Origin: Nothophaeocryptopus gaeumannii
Taxonomy: Eukaryota > Ascomycota > Dothideomycetes > Mycosphaerellales > Mycosphaerellaceae
Direction: 5' to 3'
NCBI GenBank assembly: GCA_031771865.1
Contig: JASISA010000042.1
Coordinates: forward strand, 1,481,501-1,545,500
Length of the DNA stretch: 64,000 bases
Position numbers and translations under genes: made by a program. The notes beneath the pieces are model-generated. The model had not been told where the DNA came from. It worked only from the letters and a program-made list of their open reading frames with translations, and made no database searches. Below are positions 12,261-21,941 of the stretch, piece after piece; position 1 is the stretch's first letter; every line of letters starts with the position of its first letter.

Positions 12261-13512
12261 CTGGTATGAGCTCGCCACAACTCATCTGGCTGAACGTCAA
12301 AGGGATAGGGATCGTGCCTGCTTGTTGTTAGGACAGAGCTGGTAGCCGCACTTCGAATCAGCGGGCTCGGCTTCGACTTGAGAAATATTGCAAATGGAAC
12401 GGAATTCGAGCTGAGCGGCCTCCAACAGCTAATGTCCGAGCGAAGCTTGCGTGCCAGATCTACCGTCTTGCGAAGTCGGGATCGTACCTTTTCCTCAGAG
12501 TGAGACGACAAAGCTTGCTTGAATTGTGCTGCCTACGTTCGTCAGTCATATTATAGTCCCCAGATAACATGAGGTACGTAGCCGAATGATCTTCACACTG
12601 AGAGTCTCTTCCAAGCAGTGCACATCCATCGAAATGGATCCGGACAATCAACTTCTACACTCAACAACTTTGGACATTACTCTCCTGATTCGCACTGCCA
12701 GAGGATATTGCTATCTGCGAAGGTAGTAGTACAGAGGATAGCTCACACCTAGAGAGCGTAACATGCTACCTCATTACCCTCCTACCTGGTTTTGCGACTA
12801 CAGTTACAACCGATTGTTAAACCAGGCTCACTATGACCTTCCGGCCGCTTGCCCTTTGGATGTTATCACTCTAAGAGTATCGAGTGAGGTCGCCATAGCG
12901 TAGAGTCTACGTTAAGCGGAGAGACACAGCTAAGTGTTGACTGTCGGAGTTGATTATCCGGCTCCACTTGGCACATCTATCGTACTTCGCGCAACGGCAG
13001 TGTCCGTTCGTATATATTGCGTGTTATTTGCTCTCGGACATATTGACCCTAACACAGGCTTCGATGTATGGCTCTCAATGCTGTCTCATACAACCTCTCT
13101 AGGTCGATTGTCACCACCGCATTTGCCGAATTGCTGAGCAAATATGTGACTTCCGCCGGGATCATGTTTGCAAGGACTCGTACTTCGTCCGTAGAGGACC
13201 GTACGCTGATTATCGCAGGAGGACGACAGGAATTGGTGCTGCGGCTGTAGAGTAAATGCAGAGGGTGAGGTCAGATCGAGGGGATGTGTGAGAAATGCGG
13301 GCCGCCGCTGTGATCCGTGCGCGAACTCAATTTTTCCACGCTCAATAGAATACTGTAGGCGCCCGCCCTGCGGACATACATATGAGCGTCGCCTCTTCCA
13401 AATTGTTTGAGTTTCCTTCCATGGCACAAATCTCATGGAAGAGAACTCCAACCAGTTAGGCCACTGTTCTGGACACATGATGCTATGCTGAGCAGCTTGC
13501 ACATAGACGACC
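12261..13512. other. Intergenic, no gene seen
   Basis: Only short frames occur, including a 123-codon minus-strand frame at 12140-12511 with no recognised motif. It may include decayed sequence related to the broken gene on its left. No RNA genes or repeats were seen. Confidence 0.4.
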
Positions 13513-14832
13513 ATGCTGACGCCGCGCTCGGCCACATTACTCTCTGGCCAAACTCGACTATGCTTCAAAGAACTGGCCCCATTACTATTTCGATTGCATG
13601 ATGACAGGTCTATCTTCGCGAGGCTCAATTCATTCCAAGCGGCGAATGCCGCCGACCATGAGCAACGTTCCAGGCACAAAGAATACTCGTCGAGAGCTGC
13701 CCAATCGAATGCAGAATCAGAATCGAGTCGTCCACAATCATCTCTACAACATTATTTGCTCCACTTCTCAAGGCGCAGGAATGTAATCCCAGAGAAATGG
13801 AGTCGAGAAAAACGAGTTATGCAACAGCTTTCGGACGACGCGCTAGAAGCCAAAATCATCCTGGAGCAAGATCCAGAGAAGGCAGCAGACATTCTGAGCC
13901 AGTCACTGCAGAAGACAGCAACGCTCGACTTGATACGTGTCTGCTTGCGTGCAGCCTATGACCTCGAGCACAAACTGTCACGGCGAAAGCGGACTTACAC
14001 GAGGCCAGCCATTGCTAGACCAATTTTGCGATATGTGTGGAACGATGTCAGGCTGTGGTGGCCCCTGCTGACGGATTCTGAAGACGCCCGACATCATGTC
14101 TGCTACTTCGCAGTCCACGAAGGCCTGACAGATGTTTTGCACCAATGGACCAAGGCTTCACTTAAGGAGAGCGAGCTCGCAGGTATCACTGCGGCGAATG
14201 CTAGCAGTTGGCGAGGTCGCCTTCTACGGTCAACAATCAAAGCCCTGCTGAATCGTACACCTGGTGATGCAACCGCCGCCATGCAGCTTTACTTTAACAC
14301 AGCCGATTGGAAAGATGAGCAGAGGAAGCTTTATTCCCACAGAAAGACTTATGATCAACCGAATGATGGGTTTCTACATGAGACGCTCTCTCTCTCGCCG
14401 GCAACTATTGAATTCGGTAAGCAGCTCCGGAGAGGATCATGGACGAAAACGGACGAGCGACTATACGATCGATTTTTGCGTTTCAACCGAGCTTTTAGAG
14501 CAACGTGTTCAAGAGATCATTTGCATCTCGCGCATCTCTATCTAGCACATCCGACCAGTCCTCGAGAGTAAGCTGCAGTGAAGCTTCTGCAAACACTCTT
14601 CGGAGAAGGCACGGCAGAACAGAGCGAAACTCTTCAGAGCCTCTTCAATAGGCGTGAGATGTGGCCCTTATACCTCGCCAAAAAAGCTCACATTGTTGCC
14701 TCCCGCAACCAGAACAAAGATGGCGTGCAATGGCTCCAGAATCGATTCGGCTACTACGTGGACTTCGCGAAGCCAGACGGAAAGGTACCGGTACCATGGT
14801 CCAATCCTCCAGTGTATGGGTCTTGTAGATGA
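13513..14832 (+). CDS. Hypothetical protein with an in-frame stop or cryptic intron near its 3' end
   Basis: An open frame runs from 13513 to a TAA at 14569 (352 codons). The same frame then continues without interruption from 14572 to 14832 (KLLQTLFGEGTAEQSE...WPLYLAKKAHIV...YYVDFAKPDGK). Coding character is equal on both sides. Either the TAA is a nonsense mutation, or it lies in a small intron: GTAAGC begins at 14568 and a 57-nt intron ending ACAGAG would keep the frame, but that acceptor is weak. The N-terminus is Arg-rich with few acidic residues, which could be a mitochondrial presequence. The middle is helical (RVCLRAAYDLEHKLSRRKR, YVWNDVRLWWPLL). I do not recognise the family. Spliced or read through, it would be about 420-440 residues. 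Confidence 0.5.
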
Positions 14833-15283
14833 TCACTGGATAGATATATGGCACACTCTGTGTTTGAGCAGCAATCGACTTTCAAACGAGCACGACTTTG
14901 TTGCTCCTTTAGCTGCGATGAGCAAGTAACGCATGTGTCCAAGAAGCTCAATGGCAGGGAGCACACTCGAGCCGGAGTCACCCTTTCCTAAGGTCATTAT
15001 ATGCTGTACGAGCACGCAGCTTCCAGACATGTCCTCTGGACCCTTTCGCAAGTTCAGACTTCTGGTAGAGAACCGGCAACACTATGTCGGGAAGAGCTTC
15101 CATCCAATTCCTGGCACCATTTTCGGCACACCTCCTTCTGCTCGGGTCTCGCACAATTTCTCTCCGAACCATCTATGGCCGTGCATATGGGCGACTCCAG
15201 GGCCCACAAAGGCGCAGGCAGGCATACTTTAATTATCTCTTATCAAGGTCAGCATTAAAATCAAGCCATAAGATCCCACTCTT
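14833..15283. other. Intergenic, no gene seen
   Basis: Only short frames without motifs separate the unknown gene on the left from the Zn2Cys6 pseudogene on the right. Confidence 0.4.
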
Positions 15284-15311
15284 CGCATGTCGCATGTCGC
15301 ATGTCGCATGT
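15284..15311 (+). repeat. 7-bp tandem repeat, 4 copies
   Basis: Four perfect head-to-tail copies of CGCATGT occur. Each copy contains an ATG. The probable start codon of the downstream Zn2Cys6 pseudogene (15301) lies within the array, so the number and frame of available start codons depend on copy number. Confidence 0.9.
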
Positions 15312-16489
15312 CAGATCCCACGCTCCCTCGCCACAAATTATTGGACATGACGAACCCGTACGGATCCACTCGTCCGAACATCGCTCGAGATATCATCCCA
15401 AAAGCAGGAATGGGTGTATCAGGTGTAAGGCTCGAAGAGTAAAGATAAGCTCCGCTAAAGCGATCAAGACCTTCTGCCCATACAATTCTGAAGGAGCAAG
15501 GCGCTTATCTTTCCATTGTATGGCAGTGTGACGAGACGAAACTCACTTGTACCCGCTGTAAACGCTCCGATCGAGAATGCAGCTACGAGCGAACCGACTC
15601 CTGGCTAGATCGAAGATCCGTTCTGAATAGACCTGACGTGGGAGACTTCGACTCCCTGGACTTACTCTTGATCCACCACTTCATCACCGTCACGACTCTC
15701 GACCTCGTCGGTACGAAAGAAGTTCAGTCGATCTGGCAGCACGTCGTACTAAGACAAGCATATGCACATCCGGTCTTGATGCACGGTCTGCTGGCCCTGG
15801 CAGGAGTGGATCTCACGAGAAGACATTCCACCTACCCAGACGCTATAGCAACGCAAAGCCTCTGCACAGCTCGGGCTAGGCTTGTTCTAGAAAGGTCTCG
15901 TAGGCAAAATCCAGCCTTTTCAGAGCGAAGCACCAGCTTTGATGGTCTTCGATGCAGTGCTGATCATATCTACCTTCGCTCTGCCGTTCACAGAGCAACA
16001 GCCGGAAGCTTCGATCGAGGGTCTCTTTAGTATCTTCGCGCTGTGTCGAGGAGGTACGGACTTGTACAAAACTCAGGATGATCCGGGAGTGAAGCAGCAA
16101 GTCATCTCTCTGATATCTGTCAGCAGTCCACTTAGGGAGGAGCAGCATTACTTATCGTCGGGAGATCTGCAAGTTCTCCAGGATTGAGAGCTCGTCTGAC
16201 CGGCGAAGTCAATGGAGAGGTTTTGGAGAAACTCATCTGGACGCAACGGTTTCACCAGCCATCACTCCTGGACATGCGGATCATCTGTCACTGGCCAGCA
16301 CTTTGTTCTAAACGAACATATCTGGAAGAGTTCAGACAGCTAAATCCGGGAGTTTTGGTTGTCTTAGCGCAGTGTAGCCGTGTCCTCATTTTGAGTTGCG
16401 AGAGTTGATGGATCGAGGACTGGGACCGAATGCTACTGAGAGCGATAGATGGGTGCCTTGGGGAGGAAAATAAGGTGTGCGTTGGGTAG
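15301..16489 (+). pseudogene. Zn2Cys6 transcription factor pseudogene
   Basis: The DNA-binding domain is split by an intron, NGCIRCKARRVK then CDETKLTCTRCKRSDREC, together giving C-X2-C-X6-C-X5-C-X2-C-X6-C. The intron would run from just after the VK codons (near 15441) to the GCAG before TGTGACGAG, but its first bases read ATAAGC instead of GTAAGC. The body follows a sterol-uptake-control (UPC2-like) pattern in three successive frames: HHFITVTTLDL...RLVLERSRRQNPAF, then LMVFDAVLIISTFALPF...LFSIFALCRGG, then LLDMRIICHWPALCS...LVVLAQC. A TGA at 16406 sits where WWIEDWDRMLL requires tryptophan. That amounts to a lost donor, two frameshifts (near 15925 and 16180) and one nonsense codon. The donor and stop changes are both G to A transitions, consistent with RIP but too few to prove it. 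Confidence 0.8.
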
Positions 16490-16610
16490 GATCTGCAAGC
16501 TAGTTTGGACAGTCTTCAAAGGCAGCGGGATGGCCAGAGTACTGATCCACTGAGAGCGAACTGTCAGGTTTCTCAAGGCTCGAGCTCAGTGAGCGCAGGC
16601 GTTGGAATTG

Positions 16611-16840
16611 GTCGTTTCAGCTGAAAAAGTAGGTGAATAAGCCTCACGCTCATCCGCTTTTGCTGTCTTTCTCTATTGATTCGAAGGGTACGGTGGCTTC
16701 GAGAGCGCAATCCTAGGCTTCTCAATCGATTAACTATCTGAGAAAGGGCTGCGGACTTAGTCGTTTCTAGCTGGAATTGCAGGTGAACGAATCTTACTCT
16801 GACCTGTTTCTGCCGCTTCTGTCTGCTGACTTAAAGGGCA
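16611..16840. repeat. Two diverged direct repeats of about 80 bp
   Basis: The segments at 16611-16690 and 16760-16840 align without large gaps. Both begin GTCGTTTC, continue AGCTG...(G/T)AGGTGAA(T/C), carry CGCTTTTGCTG / CGCTTCTGTCTG, and end AAGGGYAC. The period is about 149 bp. They lie between the Zn2Cys6 pseudogene and the HIS1 3' end, with no open frame. Origin and function are unknown. Confidence 0.6.
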
Positions 16841-17046
16841 CTGAAGTATTGACGATTACATCTGCGCCTTTCATCGTATTTCTCAATGTAAACTCCGAAA
16901 GAAAGCGCACGTGATCTTGTACAAGATTACTGCACTGACTTGAAAACGAAGAGAAGGAACCAGCTCAACCCAAAAAATTTAGTCTGTACGTACTGCATCC
17001 ACAAGCAAGAGCCCTTCGTACCAATCCAAATATCCAAGCCCTTCCC

Positions 17047-18168
17047 TCACGTCGTTCTCGAATTCTCCAGCTTCGTCACCAAGATATCAGTAGCTCCCGT
17101 AGCAGCCAACTCATCCATCACATTCGCAATATCACTGCGCTTCACCATCGCCTGCACCGCCACCCAGTTCTCCTCCTCGAGACTGTTGATCGTCGGCGCT
17201 CGTTTGCCAGGCGTGATCTTGGAAGCCTTCTCCAGTTTGCTGCGCTCGATGTTGTAAGTACAGAGGACGTATTTCTGGGCTGTGATGACGCCGCGTATCC
17301 GAGCAGTGATGATGTCGATGAGTTTGGGGTCGGAGGGGTGTTTGGATTTTACAAGGACGGCGGTGGATTCGACGACTGTGTCTATGGCTTTGAGGCCGGC
17401 GGCGCGCATTGTTTCGCCGGATTCTAGGACATTGTTAGTCCAGCAGCATGCTAGAACTTGTGGTGTTGCCACTTACCGACTAAATCGACAATGCCGTCTG
17501 CCACTCCGAGAGCACATGCGGCTTCCACACTCCCGCCGACGAATTTGACTTTTGTGCGGAGTTTACTTTGGGCGGCATCGCCGTTGACTGCGCCGGTTTC
17601 TTTGGACTCCAGCTCCCGGAAGTATTTCTCAGTCAGGGCGGTGAAGCTGGTGACTAGGTTCTTGCCAACGAGTTGTTCGGCGGTTTGGATGTCGCCTTTC
17701 TCAGGCACTTGGATTTGAAGCTTGCATCTGCCAAAATCCAGGTCCATAATTTCTTCAACGCCTGTGATCTCTGTGGCCGGAGTGGTTGCTTCATGCTCCG
17801 CCACAACATCTCGTCCAGTAATTCCCAGGTCTACTCGTCCTTCGCCCACAAATGTTGGAATATCGGCAGCTGGAAGGAAGATCAGAGCAATTGGAAGATT
17901 CTTGACGAGCGCAATGTCCAGTCTGTTGTGTCTGTGGAACTGAATGTCGGATCCGGAAAGTAGATCGAGGCAGGCTTGGTTTAGCCGGCCCTTCTTGGGT
18001 ACCGCGAACAATAATCGGTCATTGAGGCTGCCCAGGGAGTCAGCCAATGTAGGCAGTGAGCGAGAAAAGCATCTAGCCGTGGCCATCCTTTCTTCCCCTA
18101 TCTTGACACCCATGCTGTTGACGCGGGCGAAGTGAAGGTCGAAAAACGTACTGGTTGACGAGATCCAT
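17047..18168 (-). CDS. HIS1: ATP phosphoribosyltransferase (histidine biosynthesis, first step)
   Basis: It catalyses the condensation of ATP with PRPP, the committed and feedback-inhibited step of histidine synthesis. Three exons: 18168-18152 (17 nt), 18027-17477 and 17423-17047, giving 314 residues. Introns are 18028-18151 (GTACGT...GGGCAG) and 17424-17476 (GTAAGT...CTAG). The tiny first exon encodes MDLVNH, and splicing gives MDLVNHLNDRLLFAVPKKGR, the expected N-terminus of fungal HisG. The in-frame ATG at 18113 lies inside intron 1 and is not the start. Visible motifs are VPKKGRL, the substrate-loop region FVGEGRVDLGITGRD, and the PRPP-site segment FVGGSVEAACALGVADGIVDLVESG. The C-terminal regulatory domain begins near YVLCTYNI. 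The gene is divergent from RPS28 and has a TGAGTCA element upstream. Confidence 0.97.
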
Positions 18169-18324
18169 TGTGCACGAGCAGACTCGAGCTCTTATGGAGA
18201 ATTGGCGGATACGTGTGTTTGTTGGACAGCAGATAGAGACAAACGAGAAAAGAAGTCTCTTTGCTGGACTTGATGTGAGGTCGTCGTACCGCGTTCGACG
18301 GCGACAAATCGGAGGTTGTGGACG

Positions 18325-18331
18325 TGAGTCA
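18325..18331. promoter_or_regulatory. Gcn4/CpcA-type element TGAGTCA upstream of HIS1
   Basis: A perfect near-palindromic TGAGTCA lies about 160 bp before the HIS1 start codon in the HIS1/RPS28 shared promoter. TGASTCA is the binding site of Gcn4/CPC-1/CpcA, the general amino acid control activator. HIS1 is a classical target in other fungi. The motif is seen; function is inferred. Confidence 0.6.
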
Positions 18332-18687
18332 AAACACTTGGGTCTCTCAATGGTCTTCGGTCTTGGGCTTCACAACATGTGAAGAAGAGTCGCACCGCCT
18401 AATCTGTGAAGGTACAGTCAAGTATTCCTTGTTGCAGCTGGTCAGATCAATTGGTCGATATTGCATGTGCTGTTGCACGCCTTCAAAATTTTTGTAGAGC
18501 ATTTGTTGAAGCCTGAGGCAAAACTGCGGGCTGACCCGCACGCTAAAAATCTTGGCGGGGAATTTCGATACCCGGCAGGAAGGTGCGTAGAAAGATCGTG
18601 ACATACAGCAGCCCGACCGCCCAACGACCTCGCAATCCAGTCAAATCACCACCGCAACACCGTCAATCCACTTCCAACTGCGCAAAT

Positions 18688-19075
18688 ATGGATTCCGCCA
18701 AGTCAGTACCTGCGGAGCCGCTGGTTTGAGACCATGGCGACTAACAGAGCGTGCGCAGGGTCCCAGTCAAGCTCGTCAAGGTCACCCGCGTCCTCGGCCG
18801 TACCGGTATGCGATTCTCGAACGACATGCGATATAAAGAGGGAGAAGAACAGACTCTGATATGTCCACAGGCTCTCGTGGTGGTGTGACCCAAGTCCGCG
18901 TCGAATTCATGGACGACACCACTCGTTCCATCATCCGCAACGTCAAGGGCCCAGGTAAGCGAACAGAATACAAGGCAAGAGGACAGAGGACAACAGCTGA
19001 TACTGGTGGACAGTCCGTGAGGATGACATTCTCTGCCTACTCGAGTCTGAGCGCGAGGCTCGCAGACTTAGATAG
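18688..19075 (+). CDS. RPS28: 40S ribosomal protein S28 (eS28)
   Basis: Four small exons, 18688-18701, 18759-18805, 18871-18954 and 19014-19075, give 68 residues, the usual length of this protein. Introns of 57, 65 and 59 nt begin GTCAGT, GTATGC and GTAAGC; the first has a CTAAC branch point. The protein begins MDSAKVPVKLVKVTRVLGRT, continues GSRGGVTQVRVEFMDD and ends LESEREARRLR, which is diagnostic of eS28. No single open frame covers it because every exon is short. It is a component of the small ribosomal subunit near the mRNA exit. The gene is divergent from HIS1, sharing about 519 bp. Confidence 0.97.
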
Positions 19076-20411
19076 GCGTGGGCGAATCAGCGAAGAGAGG
19101 ACATGAGGGAAGCGCCTGGAGATGATGGCGATCATGACTTGAGGACCTTTTCAGCGGGGTGCAGAAAGCTGGCGTTTATATGGCTATGGCAGTGGCATTG
19201 GCGCCTATGCAGTGATTGAGTCCCTGCAGTCTTCTCCATCGAATGCGAATTGCGGTTCACGCCAACCACCACCATCAATCTGCATTCAAAGCGCATCCAG
19301 AGTATAGGCACTACAGAAGTAGCACAGGTCTACAATACGACGCATTGCACGCTTCACGGGCTACAGCGAGCGCGGGCATCTTTCCATATCATGGGAACCC
19401 CAGAATTGTTTGACCTATGTCTGCAACGAATCTACATGTGACCCTTACGTTGCCCACGCTTATCATCTATCGCTCAGTGACTCGAGTATCTGCAGAAGTT
19501 GCTCTGATTTCTTTGTATTGAAGTGCCAGTACTCCGGCCAAAGCGCATCTGTCCGCTCTATGTCCAGCCGTCCAGCCCCAGCAGCAAATCGCTATGCTGT
19601 GCGTAACCGGGGAGGAAGGCAGTCTGTGAAGCTGTTCTCTACCCAGACTCGCTTCTGAGAACATCCTTCAGCCAATGGATGAGTTGATGTAAGGCAAAAC
19701 GCAGGTGACTATCTCAACCACGAAATCCAGTGTTAAGTTGGATCCTCGGTGTGAGAAGCCTAAAAGACGCCTTTGTGAGGTTCGTTCTGGTACGCCAATA
19801 TGACCAGCCGTTCCACGATACATGTCAAATGCAGGAAAGTCGGTTGATTATGCGTTCGTTAATAAGTGTGTGAAGAAGAAAGGAAGGAGAGGAGAGAAAG
19901 CGCGAGTTGGAGTTGATGGGAGTGCCAAGAGGTAGGCCTGTGCGGCGGAACGGGAGCGGGAAGCAAATTCGACTTCTACTTGACTTCGCGTGCTTCTTCT
20001 CCTGCTTCTTCTTCTTCTTAACATCAACATTGATCACATGGCCGCCGTCTCAAGAAGCGAGGGCGGCCATTTTGAGCATATATGTCAGAGTTCATAACAG
20101 CAGGTAGGTACTGCCAGTCAACATGAGGTCACAAGAGGATGCCTTCTATACCAACACCAGACGCGTCTTCATGAACGAAATACGGGAGAAATGCTTCAAG
20201 CACACCACGATTTGCCTGCTTCCTGGCTCATTCCCAATAGCCTCCAAGCCTACTTCATCAATCAGTGGAAGATCAAACAACATGGGCGAAATAAGCAGCG
20301 CCTCGTCTTCTCCACCCTTCTGCAATTTGCCCTTCCGTGGCGCAGGAGGACTATTTATCTGACGGACATACTACTCGTCGCTCACAGAATCAGAAAGACA
20401 ATGGGCGACCA
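19076..20411. other. Intergenic, no gene recognised
   Basis: This 1.3-kb stretch has only short frames. A frame at 20191-20421 (QAYFINQWKIKQHG) looks slightly protein-like but has no family motif. A CTT-rich tract lies near 20000-20022. Confidence 0.4.
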
Positions 20412-21680
20412 CTACAAGTAATGGCTCGCGCCGAACTCTGCTTCCAGTGCGTCCTCTCCCGGTGGCTTCACCTTCCATCCCTTGATCAAACATAGCCATG
20501 GTCCGACCCCACTCATGTCTTCGAGGCGGTACTGCACCTCGCTGTTCAGATCACCCGACTCTGCTCTCTCCAGTGTCACGTCTGGTCCAGTGCAGAGGGA
20601 CGTAATCCTGCTCTGGCCCTTGATATGAATTTGCCATTCATATTCACCAATATCGAGGTCTGCCAGGAACGTGTGCTCCGGCACATGGAACTTCCGCTAG
20701 ATCAGCTCGAATATTGAGGCGAAGCTTGCTCCTGTACCCCTAAATCCCTTATCGCTGACCCTTACTTCGTGCAGTGCTAGGCGCTGCAGCTGCTGATGCG
20801 CCTGGAGGAAATCATGGAGAGATCTCTCGTCGGTCTCGACGTGCTTTAACGTCAGACACCGAAGCGACGGCCATGAGACTTGTTCGGCAACTATTATTGG
20901 CGACAAGTTCCCAAGCTTGGTTTTCGCGCCTGAACGTCATCTGCCAGAAGACTCATTCTTTTTCGCCAGCTAAGCTCCAGCTCTTCCAGTCCAGAGAAAG
21001 CTCGAAAGAACTTGAGCAGCTTCTTCACATCACGCTGTGCCACAAGGTTTTGGACATCGTCTTCGTCGTCATCCGACTCATCTTCTTCTACTTTCTTCTT
21101 CTGCGGCTTTTGTTTGATACCGGATCCAGTACCTTCGTCATAACCCAAGTGGACAACCAACTTTTGAATCTTGCTGAAACTTACTGGCAGCTTGCCAGCC
21201 AACACAGGACCCAGGTGATTGACCACGATGCCTCGGCGCGGCCGGAACTCCAGGCTCCTTATCCATAAGCCATTGTTCTGCAATGCAAACAAGGCGAGCT
21301 GGGCGGCATTCGCCGCTCCAAGATCACTTTGGCTGATACTTGGCGGAGTCTCTTGATATGCCACCTGGCGTGCACCGGAGTAATCCAAGCTCTTCGGACT
21401 GTTTCTTTCACAGTCACCATACAGGTCCTGGTCATTCACGAATTCGCCGGCGATCAGGGCGCTGTGGCTCACGACCAGTTTCTTGCTCCTCCAACATGAC
21501 ATGCAGACCAGATTGTTTGCGTATCAAAGCGTCCGACCAGGAGGTCCGAGTAGGCTCAAGAGGTCGGCATGGGTAAAGCTGTAGGTACAATCTCAGAAAG
21601 ACCTCACTTCTCCAGTAACAGGACGGCCAAAGAGATTGGTAGTCTGGCCATCGTTTGTAGCCCAAGCAGTGTTCGTACAA
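20412..21680 (-). pseudogene. F-box/LRR-like protein gene, frame-disrupted
   Basis: Read on the minus strand, the body (21502-20960) has leucine-rich-repeat-like text (FSKIQKLVVHLGYDEGTG, FRAFSGLEELELSWRKRM) with an acidic insert EEDESDDDEDD. The pattern continues in a different frame as LGNLSPIIVAEQVSWPSL...SLHDFLQAHQQLQRLALHEV. The switch lies in an AAAACC context near 20925. The second frame hits TAG near 20697 and then carries on in the same frame (RKFHVPEHTFLADLDIGEYEW) to 20412. No GT-AG intron fits either break. The N-terminal part (21680-21500) is also in another frame. The resemblance is to fungal F-box/LRR-like proteins by pattern only, with no clear F-box motif seen. Disruption is likely; the family call is tentative. 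Confidence 0.5.
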
Positions 21681-21941
21681 CTCCTGCCTATAGAAGAGAG
21701 GATGTCAGTTGATGGGTGGTGAACATGTCAAGGTGAGAAGTGTGGAGCAAGGAGCCAAGAGGGGTGATACTTGGGTGATACTTGCCGCGCCGCCAGCCGA
21801 GACTTCTGGACTTCATGGCGCTCCATTGATCCCCGAAGCCTGCAAACCTTCACTCCGCCCCACGCGAGGACGTCTCGCTTCAACTTCGCTTCCACGCAAT
21901 CAACCCTTCCTCCACATTCAACATCATGCGCGTCTTGTGCC

